Assembly (NCBI GenBank): GCA_028712355.1
Contig: JAQTQH010000008.1
Span: 1 to 37,326, forward strand
DNA length: 37,326 bases
Source: Dehalococcoidales bacterium
GTDB lineage: Bacteria > Chloroflexota > Dehalococcoidia > Dehalococcoidales > RBG-16-60-22
Reading direction: 5' to 3'
In this document: in pieces, positions 7,855 to 15,442 of the stretch
Layout of the letters: each line of letters opens with the position of its first letter
Position numbering within the stretch: the first letter of the stretch is position 1
Position numbers and translations under genes: made by a program
Notes under the pieces: model-generated
What the model was told of the DNA's origin: nothing
Database searches by the model: none
What the model saw: only the letters and a program-made list of their open reading frames with translations

Positions 7855-9279
7855 TTAGTGCCTAGATTGCCGGTATTGCACCACCTTGCTGATAGCACGG
7901 GCGGCGCGCGCGATATTCGGAAATACCGGAAAACCCGCCGCAAGGCACCGCTTCTGCAGTTCGTAAGCCACCGCCCAGTTCGGCGGCGCCCCCGCCGTAA
8001 GCACCGCCACCGCCACAGGCTTGCCGCAGGTCTTACCAACTTCAATTAACGCGGTTATCATCTGGTCTAACCTGCCTTTGCCATCCGGCAAAAGCATCGT
8101 CCAGTCCACGCTGATATGCACGATGAGCGAATCGACTAAGCCGTAACCCGCCACCAGCTTGATGATACTCTGGAAATCAGCAGGGCTTTGCACTGAGATG
8201 GGCGAGTCTACCGGATTTCTTGTGCTGGTGCCCGCCTTAGGAATTAGACGGCGCAATTCCCGCCGCATATCTTCTGGAACCGGGGGCAGGGATAACCCCG
8301 CACCGATGCAATCATCCGAAGCCAGCACGCTGATACCGCCGCCTTCCCCAATAAGGGCGGTATTGAATCCCCGCGGCGCGGGCAGGAACCTCAGAGTCAT
8401 TAATACATCAAGCAGTTCGCTAAGACCGTACACCGGAATTACTCCTGCCTGCCTGCCGAGAGCCGCCCATGCTTCGGCACTACCAGCCAGCGAGCCTGTG
8501 TGGGAATTCGCCGCCCGTTTACCCGCCTCCGTCCTGCCTCCCTTAAGAAACACCACCGGTTTACGCTGTGCCGCTTCTTTTAGAGCCCGGGCAAAACGTC
8601 TGCCGTCGCGGACGCCTTCAAGATAAAGACCGATAATACTGCTTTCATCATCCCGGGTATAGTACTCCAGCAGTTCGCTCTCATTAATATCGGAGGCATT
8701 GCCGAAGCTGGTCATACGGCTAAAGTGCACGTCCTGGGCATCACCCATGCGAATTAAATCTTCGCAGAGACCGCCGCTCTGAGAAAGAAAAGCCACCGGA
8801 CCGCTCTGATGGGAAAGACCGGGATAGAAGGTCAGTCCTGCGGGAGGAGAATAGATGCCCATGCAATTGGGACCGAGCACACGAATCCCGCCCCGGTGCG
8901 CGATATTCAGGATTTCCGTCTGGAGCCGGGAATCTTCCGCCTCACCGGTCTCGCTCATGCCTGCGGTGAACATGTGGACAAACCGGACACCTCGCTCCAC
9001 GCAGTCTTCCATCACGCCGGGAACGACCCGGGCGGGAACGGCGAAGATGACATAGTCTACCGGTTCGGGGATGTCACGCACACTCTTGAAACCGGGATAG
9101 CCCAGCAAGGTCTCGCCGGTCAGGTTGACCGGGTAAAGCTTACGCAGGACACCCATCCCCGCGATACCGGCGAAATAGCCGAACCCTGCCTTGGAAATAT
9201 CGCCGGGAGCGGCTCCCACCACCGCCACCGAACGCGGATGGAACAGGTATTCCAACTGGTGCTGTGTCTTGCTATTCAA
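7855..9279 (-). CDS. NDP-forming acyl-CoA synthetase alpha-type protein (paralogue 2)
   Basis: A 474-residue relative of the protein at 5056-6477 with the same domain order: CoA-binding Rossmann domain starting RSVAVVGAAPGD, ligase-like domain with VLGPNCMGIYSP and LSQSGG, then a third domain. The catalytic His is H260 in NSHTGSLAG. Here the CoA-binding loop is more canonical than in paralogue 1. Again no ATP-grasp beta part is fused or adjacent. The start is TTG, supported by GTGGAG five bases upstream. It lies 92 bases downstream of the small alanine-rich gene and may share its transcript. Its substrate is unknown. Confidence 0.85.
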   Translation of the reverse strand: MNSKTQHQLEYLFHPRSVAVVGAAPGDISKAGFGYFAGIAGMGVLRKLYPVNLTGETLLGYPGFKSVRDIPEPVDYVIFAVPARVVPGVMEDCVERGVRFVHMFTAGMSETGEAEDSRLQTEILNIAHRGGIRVLGPNCMGIYSPPAGLTFYPGLSHQSGPVAFLSQSGGLCEDLIRMGDAQDVHFSRMTSFGNASDINESELLEYYTRDDESSIIGLYLEGVRDGRRFARALKEAAQRKPVVFLKGGRTEAGKRAANSHTGSLAGSAEAWAALGRQAGVIPVYGLSELLDVLMTLRFLPAPRGFNTALIGEGGGISVLASDDCIGAGLSLPPVPEDMRRELRRLIPKAGTSTRNPVDSPISVQSPADFQSIIKLVAGYGLVDSLIVHISVDWTMLLPDGKGRLDQMITALIEVGKTCGKPVAVAVLTAGAPPNWAVAYELQKRCLAAGFPVFPNIARAARAISKVVQYRQSRH

Positions 9280-9371
9280 GCAAACTCCACGACTGAGATT
9301 TCACCTATCGCAGATAAAAAATCACCCTGCTGTGAAAAACCAGTATTCTGTTTTGTGAGGAGACCGAGTGA

Positions 9372-9746
9372 TTACTGCTTGCCGGAAAGCCTTTTATCCA
9401 GCGCGACCGTGGAATCTTTCAAAGCCGCACGGATAAGCTCACCGAGCGCCAGCGCCTCGCGGACAAGCTGTTCAACCTTGGCAATCTTCTCAGAAGCGAC
9501 ACGGGCAGCTTCGTTAGCTGCCTTTTCACCGGCCAGTCTCGCTTCTTCTGCCGCCTTACGGGCATCTTTCGCCGCTTCGTCGGCACCTCTTATACTATCC
9601 TCAATCTCATCCAGAATTTGAGGAAGCGGTTGCGTCATAATTTTCTTGGGTTTGACTTCGGGGACCATTTTCTCCGCTCCTTTTTTATTTTCTAACGTTT
9701 CTTTCGATTTATCAACTCCTGACGAACTATCACTTTTCTTAAACAT
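9372..9746 (-). CDS. Small alanine-rich helical protein with PLPQILDE motif
   Basis: No known family recognised. The 124 residues are hydrophilic with no membrane segment: a Lys/Ser/Glu-rich head, the motif MTQPLPQILDEIEDSIRGA (about 37-55), then a long Ala/Glu/Lys helix (about 56-105) likely to form a coiled coil. The motif closely matches TKPLPQILDEMDDNIRAA in the much larger neighbour upstream, so the two are related. An internal ATG at 9668 (residue 27) has a strong AAGGAG site eight bases upstream and may be the true start, giving 98 residues that begin MVPEVKPKKI. The longer start has only a weaker AAGGGA. Confidence 0.75.
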   Translation of the reverse strand: MFKKSDSSSGVDKSKETLENKKGAEKMVPEVKPKKIMTQPLPQILDEIEDSIRGADEAAKDARKAAEEARLAGEKAANEAARVASEKIAKVEQLVREALALGELIRAALKDSTVALDKRLSGKQ

Positions 9747-9779
9747 GGACTCTTTCCCTTACCTGACACCATCAAACAC

Positions 9780-9811
9780 CGAAAGCCTTCCGGATAAGTG
9801 ACCGGCTTTCG
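9780..9811 (-). terminator. Hairpin downstream of the large alanine-rich gene
   Basis: CGAAAGCC (9780-9787) pairs with GGCTTTCG (9804-9811), 8 bp without mismatch, 38 bases after the stop codon of the large alanine-rich gene. The minus-strand sequence beyond it has only short T-runs, so it may reduce rather than fully stop read-through into the small relative. Confidence 0.45.
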
Positions 9812-9849
9812 TGTTAGTTCTGTATTCCGGTTTTATCTTTGCTCTTTCG

Positions 9850-12258
9850 TTAGCGCGGCAGCAGGGCAGACAAGCCGATGCTGATTGCCACGGAACCGAA
9901 CACCGACGCCAGGATAACCAGCGCGGCAAACAGGATAAATTCGGTTGAAGAGAGTATCTTACGCACCAGTGCGACGGGCATTGCCGCCTCGGCTTTCGCC
10001 GCAGCTTCTTCGGCTGCCTTGGTCGCCGCAGCAGCAGCTTCCTGCGCGGCACGGGCTAGTTCACCGGTCTTCCGCCCAGCTTCTTCCGCCGCCGCTCGGG
10101 CCGATTCCGCAACACGCTCCGCTCTTGCCGCTGCTTCTTTGGATGCTTTCATAGCAGCTTCCGCAGATGCCTTGGATTCCTCTGCACGGCGGGTCGCTTC
10201 TTCCGCACCGGCTTTCATTGAAGCTTCGGCGGCTTCTTTTGCCTTCCGGGCCGCTTCCTCTGCTTTGGCCGCCGCTTCCTGAGCTACCTTCATGGCGGCA
10301 TCTGCTGCTGCCTTGGCATTCCGGCCGGCTTCTTCGGCTTTTGCCGTCGCTTCCTGAGCTGCCTTCATGGCGGCATCTGCTGCTGCCTTGGCATTCCGGC
10401 CGGCTTCTTCGGCTTTGCGGACGGCCTCCTGAGAAGCCTTAACCGCCGCATCCGCCGCTGCTTTAGCTGCCGCAGCAGCCTCTTCGGCAGCAGCTTTGGC
10501 TGCCTTGCTAGCTTCTTCCGCTTTGCGAGTGGCTTCATCAGCCGCCGCTTTGGCCGCCTGAGCTACTTTCTCCGCCTTAGCCGCCGCTTCTTTGGATGCC
10601 TTCATAGCTGCTTCGGCGGATGCCTTGGCTTCCTCTGCACGGGCGGCAGCTTCTTCGCCGGCTGCCTTCATCGCGGCCTCGGCAGCTTCCTTGGCAAGTC
10701 GCGCGGCTTCTTCCGCCCGGAGACCTGCATCTTCCGCAGCTTGCTTCGCCAGCTTTGCCGCTTCTTCTGCTCTCGCTCCGGCTTTTTCCGCCGACTGCTT
10801 GGCTTCCTGGGCTCTGGCCGTAGCTTCTGCCCCGGCTGATTTCATCGCGGCGGCAGCAGAATCACGAGCATTAACCGATGCCTTAGTAGCTGCATCCGCA
10901 GCTAACTCGGCTGCGCGGGCCAGGTCAGCCGCCTTGGAAATCAATTGATGGAGCGTCTGAGACGCCACTTCAATTGCCTCATCACCGGCGATATCCGCCT
11001 GCTCCGCCTTTTTCCGGGTCTTATCGGCTACATCGAACCCAGTCGCCGCAATCTCTTTCGCTTCTTTCCCGGCTTCGTCAACCCTGGTCGCAATCTTACC
11101 GGATACTTTGACCGCCGCATTGATGGCATCGTCTCCGGCGACCACCGCGACCTCAGACTTCCGGGCTACTTCCTCGGCAGCCTGATATGCCGACGCAGCG
11201 GCCCTCTTGGCCACCCGTCCCGCCGATTCTGCCGCGATGGCAGTCTCAGCATTAGACACCTTGGCCACTTTCGCAGTAGCTGCACGGGCTGACTTGGCGC
11301 TCTCCGCAGCTTTTTCCCCGGAGGCCTGCGCCAGTTGAATCGCTTCTTCAACAGACTGTTTCGCCATCCTGGCTTTTTCTTCAGCATTGATGGCGGCTTC
11401 TTCCGCAATGCGGGCCGCTAACTCAGCGGCCTCTTTAGCCGACATATCGACTTCCTCGGCCCTGCGGCTTGCTTCTTCCGCCGCTAACTTGGCAGCTTTA
11501 GCAGTTTCTTCCGCACGCGCTGCTGCCTCTTCGGCACGGCTTGCAGCTTCTTCCGCGGCATTAGTAGCGGCTTCCGCAGCAGCCCGCGCCGCTTCACTGG
11601 CTTCCTCGGCGAGCCGCGCTGCTTCTTCCGCCTGCCGACGGGCTTCCGCCGCGGCTTCTTGCGATTCTCTCTTGGCAGCTTCCGCAGCTTGTTGAGCAGC
11701 CAGGCTTGCCTGTTCCGCTCGCTGTGCCGCCTCTTCCGCTTTCTTATTGGCATCAAGAGCAGCTTGCTCCGCTCTCTTGGCAGCTTTCGCTGAAGCCAGA
11801 TCTGCTTCTTTCGCCGCCGCTGTAGCGGCAGCGCTGGCTTCCTCCGCCCGGCGGGCGGCTTCTTCCGCAGTCTGGCGGAAGGCTTCGGCAGCCTTCTTGG
11901 CGCCTTTGTCCGCATCATCAGCTTTGCGGACGGCTTCTTCCGCTGCCATGCGGGCGGCTTTTGCCGTTTGTTCCGCCTTGGCCGCAGCTTCTTGAGCTGA
12001 TTTAGTGGCATCAGCCGCAGCTTTCTGTGCCGACCCTCGGGCTTCTTCCGCCCGTTTAGCCGCTTCATCGGAAGCTCTGGTCGCCGAAACTGCTGCCTGG
12101 CTGGCAGACCGGGCGGCTTCCTCCGCCCGCCGCGCCGCCTCCGCCGCTGCCCGGATGTTGTCATCCATTTCATCCAGAATCTGGGGGAGCGGTTTAGTTA
12201 AAATCCGCGGAGATTCCTTGGGAGCTTCCGAAACCGGTTTTTTAGATCTGTCCGCCAT
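9850..12258 (-). CDS. Large alanine-rich helical rod protein with C-terminal membrane anchor
   Basis: About 802 residues, not assignable to a characterised family. The head holds TKPLPQILDEMDDNIRAAAEAA, shared with the small neighbour. Then come some 730 residues of Ala/Glu/Lys/Arg-rich helix with almost no Pro, Gly or aromatics, in degenerate units such as AAKAEEAARKAKEAAEA and 25-residue periods. A less regular middle section holds two related pieces, VVAGDDAINAAVKV and DIAGDEAIEVASQTL. The last 35 residues contain one hydrophobic segment (FILFAALVILASVFGSVAI), so the protein is probably tail-anchored, the rod facing the cytoplasm. The start at 12258 has AGGAGG eight bases upstream; an earlier in-frame ATG at 12285 lacks a site. 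TolA-like or scaffold roles are only analogies. Confidence 0.85.
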   Translation of the reverse strand: MADRSKKPVSEAPKESPRILTKPLPQILDEMDDNIRAAAEAARRAEEAARSASQAAVSATRASDEAAKRAEEARGSAQKAAADATKSAQEAAAKAEQTAKAARMAAEEAVRKADDADKGAKKAAEAFRQTAEEAARRAEEASAAATAAAKEADLASAKAAKRAEQAALDANKKAEEAAQRAEQASLAAQQAAEAAKRESQEAAAEARRQAEEAARLAEEASEAARAAAEAATNAAEEAASRAEEAAARAEETAKAAKLAAEEASRRAEEVDMSAKEAAELAARIAEEAAINAEEKARMAKQSVEEAIQLAQASGEKAAESAKSARAATAKVAKVSNAETAIAAESAGRVAKRAAASAYQAAEEVARKSEVAVVAGDDAINAAVKVSGKIATRVDEAGKEAKEIAATGFDVADKTRKKAEQADIAGDEAIEVASQTLHQLISKAADLARAAELAADAATKASVNARDSAAAAMKSAGAEATARAQEAKQSAEKAGARAEEAAKLAKQAAEDAGLRAEEAARLAKEAAEAAMKAAGEEAAARAEEAKASAEAAMKASKEAAAKAEKVAQAAKAAADEATRKAEEASKAAKAAAEEAAAAAKAAADAAVKASQEAVRKAEEAGRNAKAAADAAMKAAQEATAKAEEAGRNAKAAADAAMKVAQEAAAKAEEAARKAKEAAEASMKAGAEEATRRAEESKASAEAAMKASKEAAARAERVAESARAAAEEAGRKTGELARAAQEAAAAATKAAEEAAAKAEAAMPVALVRKILSSTEFILFAALVILASVFGSVAISIGLSALLPR
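10287..10416 (-). repeat. 75-base tandem repeat inside the alanine-rich gene
   Basis: Bases 10287-10341 and 10362-10416 are identical over 55 bases at a period of 75 bases (25 residues). The similarity extends further left with one mismatch. It marks a recent unit duplication within the rod. Confidence 0.85.
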
Positions 12259-12327
12259 CTTATTATCCTCCTGAAGGCACCTCACTTGAATCAGGCGCCA
12301 TACAACTCAGATAGTTACACCAGTTCC

Positions 12328-12381
12328 CGAAAATAAAAAGCCCGGCCCTCCACAATATTCGAAAGTGAAAACCGGGTTGTG
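12328..12381 (-). terminator. Terminator or attenuator-like structure in the leader of the alanine-rich gene
   Basis: Read on the minus strand, CCCGG (12376-12372) can pair with CCGGG (12345-12341), followed at once by CTTTTTATTTT, a good intrinsic terminator. Just before it CACAA (12381-12377) can pair with TTGTG (12355-12351). The two pairings cross, so they exclude each other or form a pseudoknot. The element lies between the putative promoter and the start codon. It could instead be the plain terminator of the upstream deacetylase operon. Confidence 0.5.
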
Positions 12382-12430
12382 TATTTCAAGAGCAACATGC
12401 CCTTCTTAATTCATGAATTATACTGCTTCT

Positions 12431-12462
12431 ATTTTAATCTTATCCGGTGTTGAAGTCAACAC
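12431..12462 (-). promoter_or_regulatory. Putative promoter with palindromic operator
   Basis: On the minus strand TTGACT (12459-12454) and TAAAAT (12436-12431) are 17 bases apart, each one mismatch from consensus. The -35 box lies inside a perfect palindrome, GTGTTGA-AG-TCAACAC (12447-12462), the size of a dimeric repressor site. A second TATAAT stands at 12422-12417. The leader to the alanine-rich gene would be about 165 bases. Confidence 0.55.
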
Positions 12463-12519
12463 TTTTTACGATGTATTTCCAACTTTTTTAAAAAAGGGTT
12501 TATCAGATTCATTACCTAT

Positions 12520-13623
12520 TCACCGCAAGCACTTCCAGTACTCTTTAAGATTGTTCCGGAGTTCAGCAATGACCCTCTGCGTGGCGGCATAAGAGCGGTC
12601 CGCCATCATCGGCTGGCTTGTCAGTTCTTCTATTTCAAGCTCGATTCCCACCAGTCCGCAGATAAGCGCCAGCCAGGCACGAGGCAAGACCTCACGGTTG
12701 TAGCCGGAAGCAATCAGGTCGATTTCCCGGCCGCCGCAGACCCCGGCTATCTGCCTTATCTTATCGCCAATCATTTTAAAACCACTCATCGGCAGTCCCA
12801 ACCCGGTCAGCTCATCATTAAAATGCGGGTCGGAGCCACCGTTACGGATAATAATCTGCGGCTGGAACTCTTGAACGAGAGGCTCGACCAGCGACTGGAA
12901 GACCAGTTCGTAAGATTCCTGGCTCGCACCCGGCGGCAGCGGCACGTTGACGGTAAATCCCTTGCCGGCGCCGGCGCCGATTTCGTGGGCGAAACCGGTA
13001 CCCGGATAGAGCGTCCGCGGGTCCTGGTGCAGGTCTATGAATAAAACACGCGGCTCCTCATAGAAATATTCCGCGGTACCGTTGCCGGCATGGGCATCAG
13101 TATCTAAGATGAGGATACGTTCCAGTCCAAACTCTTTCATCAGGTAAATGCCGCAAAAAGCCACATCATTATACAGGCAAAAACCTTCGCCGTAGGAAGG
13201 CTTGGCGTGGTGCAGCCCCCCTCCGATGGAGACTACTTTCTGGAATTCCCCACCCTGCACCAGACGGCAGGACTGCTTAGCCTGCCCCACCACCAACCGG
13301 GCAGCTTCCTCAACGCGGCCAGGATTATCAATCGGCATGTTGTCCATGCTGTGATAGCTGAAAAATTTCTCGGCGGTGTGGCTTTCGCCCAGCTGCGCGG
13401 CGCGGTAAAACTCGCGGGTGAAATCGATGTATTCCTGCGTGCAGATAAGCCTCAGATCATCGTCTGTCGCCGGGTCGGCGCGCAATATCCGGTAGTTATC
13501 ATCCTCCGGCAATTTCTCCTTAAGCAACCGCAGGAACAACTGATAGCGGTCGCCGCGGAAGGGGTGCCCGGGACCGAAATCATATTCTTTGAGACCGTCC
13601 TGATACAATATACCGATAGTCAT
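12520..13623 (-). CDS. HDAC/AcuC-family deacetylase
   Basis: A 367-residue zinc-dependent deacetylase of the arginase/HDAC fold. Bacterial members (AcuC, acetylpolyamine amidohydrolases) remove acetyl groups from lysine or polyamines. Family residues visible are the His pair H138-H139 in GGGLHHA, zinc ligands D176 and H178 in LDTDAHAGNGT, third ligand D265 in NGGSDPHFND, and the catalytic Tyr Y308 in IASGYN. The position after H178 is Ala where many members have a second His. No signal peptide. GGGAGG precedes the ATG. It lies 12 bases after the membrane glycosyltransferase gene, probably in one operon. The substrate is not predictable. Confidence 0.9.
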   Translation of the reverse strand: MTIGILYQDGLKEYDFGPGHPFRGDRYQLFLRLLKEKLPEDDNYRILRADPATDDDLRLICTQEYIDFTREFYRAAQLGESHTAEKFFSYHSMDNMPIDNPGRVEEAARLVVGQAKQSCRLVQGGEFQKVVSIGGGLHHAKPSYGEGFCLYNDVAFCGIYLMKEFGLERILILDTDAHAGNGTAEYFYEEPRVLFIDLHQDPRTLYPGTGFAHEIGAGAGKGFTVNVPLPPGASQESYELVFQSLVEPLVQEFQPQIIIRNGGSDPHFNDELTGLGLPMSGFKMIGDKIRQIAGVCGGREIDLIASGYNREVLPRAWLALICGLVGIELEIEELTSQPMMADRSYAATQRVIAELRNNLKEYWKCLR

Positions 13624-13635
13624 TTTTACCTCCCG

Positions 13636-14850
13636 TTAGCCGGGCGACTGTTTCCGGCAAATGGATAATGTGGTCAAAACCGCAAGGGCAACCAGCAGAA
13701 GATTGCGCCCAAGCATCATCGTTACCGCATAGGGCTTGAAACGTTCGAACTCGAAATAGCCGTAGGGGAAAAGCCACTGCGTCAAACCGGCGGCGAGCAC
13801 CAGCAAGACCCAGAGGATATCCTCCCCTTTCCGAACAATCAGTGGCAACAGCGGGCAGAGCCAGATGAGGTACTGCACGGAAAGGACTTTACTGGTAATA
13901 ATAAATAGGAGAATAGCTAAAAACACGAACCGGACCAGCCGCAGGTCAGCCGATTGCCCGGCAGCGCCTCTCTTTTCCCTGAGGATACCGGCATAACAGC
14001 CGAATACCAGCAGCAGCAAACCCGATGAAATGTAAAATGATAATTCCGCCAGCCGGTCCGCCAGCGGTGAAATAAGGTTCCATGAGCCTGATGACAGCCC
14101 TCCTGTCACACTCACCAACCCCAGTACCTGCCCCAGCAGCAAAAAAGTACCATAGATGCTCTCGGAATGAAGCCCGCGCCCGATGTGATAGCCCAGCAAA
14201 TCCCCGATGCTTGCATGGAGCAGCAGCGCCAGCACTACCACCAGTGCTAAACAGCCGAGAAAAACAATGACCCCGGACAACAGCGCGCGGTACTGCCGAC
14301 GGGCGAAATGGCTTATCGCTAGGATCGGCGCCATGAGGAGCGGATAGAGCTTGGCAGTCACCCCGAACGCCAGCACCGCCCAGGCGGTCTTGTTCCTGCC
14401 CGCGAAGAACGCCTCTAGCGAGACCAGCACCAGCAGGGCTGGTAGCAGATCGAAGCGGATAATTACCAGGGGACCTACCGCCGCCAACAGCACGGTATAA
14501 ATGACCAGCACCCTCCCTGCCGAAAGCCCTAGTTTTGCCGCGAGACCGCTCAGTACCTTGATAATAAGCAGGTCACAGATAAGCATTTCTAGATAGAAGA
14601 CGATATTATAAGCAACCTGGGTTTTTGTCACCAGCGCCGGCAGGAAAAAGACGAGTAACGCCAGCGGCGGATATTCGCAGGGAAAGTCGCGGTAAGGCAC
14701 TTGCCCCTCCATGATTTTCATGGCGAGGTAACGCTCCAGCGCACCGGGGTCGAAGTAGACCGTCTGGGCGGGTACAACAAAGGAACAAAAGAGGAAAACG
14801 TGCACCGTACTGAAGAGCAACAGGTTACGTCTTGGTTCGGTCAACGGCAC
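13636..14850 (-). CDS. GT87/DUF2029-like membrane glycosyltransferase
   Basis: A polytopic membrane protein of 404 residues with about ten or more hydrophobic segments. The first extracytoplasmic loop contains YFDPGALERYLAMKIMEG, then VPYRDFPCEYPPLALL, typical of the GT-C fold mannosyltransferase-like DUF2029/GT87 proteins, where an early Asp is thought catalytic. Such enzymes use polyprenyl-phosphate sugars to decorate cell-surface lipids or glycans. The start is GTG with GGAG six bases upstream. It heads a two-gene operon with the HDAC-like gene. The exact sugar and acceptor are unknown; assignment to GT87 rather than a neighbouring GT-C family is by pattern only. Confidence 0.75.
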   Translation of the reverse strand: MPLTEPRRNLLLFSTVHVFLFCSFVVPAQTVYFDPGALERYLAMKIMEGQVPYRDFPCEYPPLALLVFFLPALVTKTQVAYNIVFYLEMLICDLLIIKVLSGLAAKLGLSAGRVLVIYTVLLAAVGPLVIIRFDLLPALLVLVSLEAFFAGRNKTAWAVLAFGVTAKLYPLLMAPILAISHFARRQYRALLSGVIVFLGCLALVVVLALLLHASIGDLLGYHIGRGLHSESIYGTFLLLGQVLGLVSVTGGLSSGSWNLISPLADRLAELSFYISSGLLLLVFGCYAGILREKRGAAGQSADLRLVRFVFLAILLFIITSKVLSVQYLIWLCPLLPLIVRKGEDILWVLLVLAAGLTQWLFPYGYFEFERFKPYAVTMMLGRNLLLVALAVLTTLSICRKQSPG

Positions 14851-14936
14851 GATAGCTCCGTGATTGATAAATTAATACTTACCATCCTGTTTACCAGCTT
14901 TTATCTTAGCATCTCTAACCAGCTTTGTCGCCCCCT

Positions 14937-14965
14937 TTGAATATTCAGGCTGGAAAGTGTAAAAT
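14937..14965 (+). promoter_or_regulatory. Putative promoter of the two small genes
   Basis: TTGAAT (14937-14942) and TAAAAT (14960-14965) are separated by exactly 17 bases. The predicted start of transcription is about 40 bases before the ATG of the 40-residue gene. Confidence 0.5.
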
Positions 14966-15013
14966 TAATAATATTAAAGGTAAATTAGATTCTATAAAAC
15001 TGGAGAAAGTACA

Positions 15014-15136
15014 ATGGGAAGAAAACAGGAGAAAGCAGCACAGCGCCGGGGCTACAATGAAGCCTTTAAAAACGTCAAGCACGGTCACGGCACACGTTCC
15101 ATCCGCAAGAAGGAAGAATCAGCACTGGGCAAATAA
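15014..15136 (+). CDS. Small basic protein, 40 residues
   Basis: An open frame of 40 codons starting MGRKQEKAAQRRGYNEAF and ending ESALGK. It is strongly basic, rich in Lys, Arg and His, with no membrane segment or cysteine. GGAGAAAG lies eight bases before the ATG, and a consensus-like promoter lies further upstream. GC preference at codon third positions in its second half fits the surrounding genes. I do not recognise a family; RNA or DNA binding would be a guess from charge alone. It is followed after 83 bases by the Cys-Gly microprotein gene. Confidence 0.55.
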   Translation: MGRKQEKAAQRRGYNEAFKNVKHGHGTRSIRKKEESALGK

Positions 15137-15219
15137 CCTTGCATGGTTTGGATGCCGGCACAACACTATCTATGCCGGTACCCAATTCCTTTTAAGTTAA
15201 TAATGGGAGGTGACCTCTG

Positions 15220-15321
15220 ATGGCAGAAAAGATTACCAAGACAACCGGGTGCGGTTGTGGCTGCGGTTGCGGCGCCAAGAAACCGGCGAAAGCCAAACCC
15301 GCCAAAACAGCAAAAAAGTAA
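15220..15321 (+). CDS. Cys-Gly repeat microprotein, 33 residues
   Basis: A 33-codon gene with a near-perfect ribosome-binding site (GGGAGGTGA, 15205-15213) six bases before ATG. The product has three parts: a short head MAEKITKTTG, a CGCGCGCG block with four Cys alternating with Gly (residues 11-18), and a tail AKKPAKAKPAKTAKK. Four closely spaced Cys could bind a metal ion or be a modified precursor core; the tail is like the basic Lys/Ala/Pro tails of nucleic-acid-binding proteins. I know no characterised protein of this design. Its upstream neighbour is another small basic protein. Confidence 0.7.
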   Translation: MAEKITKTTGCGCGCGCGAKKPAKAKPAKTAKK

Positions 15322-15360
15322 ACCCCTCAAGTTACCCATACCCTGCATATCTTGATACAA

Positions 15361-15420
15361 TGCGGAAGATTTAAAAAACCTTCCCGAAGTTGGTTTTTGG
15401 TACTTAAAACCACTTCCGCA
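15361..15420 (+). terminator. Nested inverted repeats after the microprotein gene
   Basis: An outer perfect 8-bp pair, TGCGGAAG (15361-15368) with CTTCCGCA (15413-15420), encloses an inner AAAAACC (15374-15380) and GGTTTTT (15392-15398). GGAAG at 15364-15368 could also pair with CTTCC at 15380-15384, so alternative folds exist. It may end the small-gene transcript; its complexity leaves room for a regulatory role. Confidence 0.4.
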
Positions 15421-15442
15421 TCTATTCTCGCCTTGACCACGA

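Noticed and set aside
10287-10416. Regular repeats that might suggest a CRISPR array
   Set aside because: The 75-base period is in frame and codes a helical repeat; there are no unique spacers between short palindromic repeats.
9878-12274. Several long plus-strand frames rich in Ala, Ser and Leu opposite the alanine-rich gene
   Set aside because: They mirror the repetitive GC-rich Ala/Glu codons on the other strand and lack ribosome-binding sites.
12483-12496. Palindrome CTTTTTTAAAAAAG after the deacetylase gene
   Set aside because: It has no loop and no GC stem, so it is a poor terminator; probably just AT-rich sequence.
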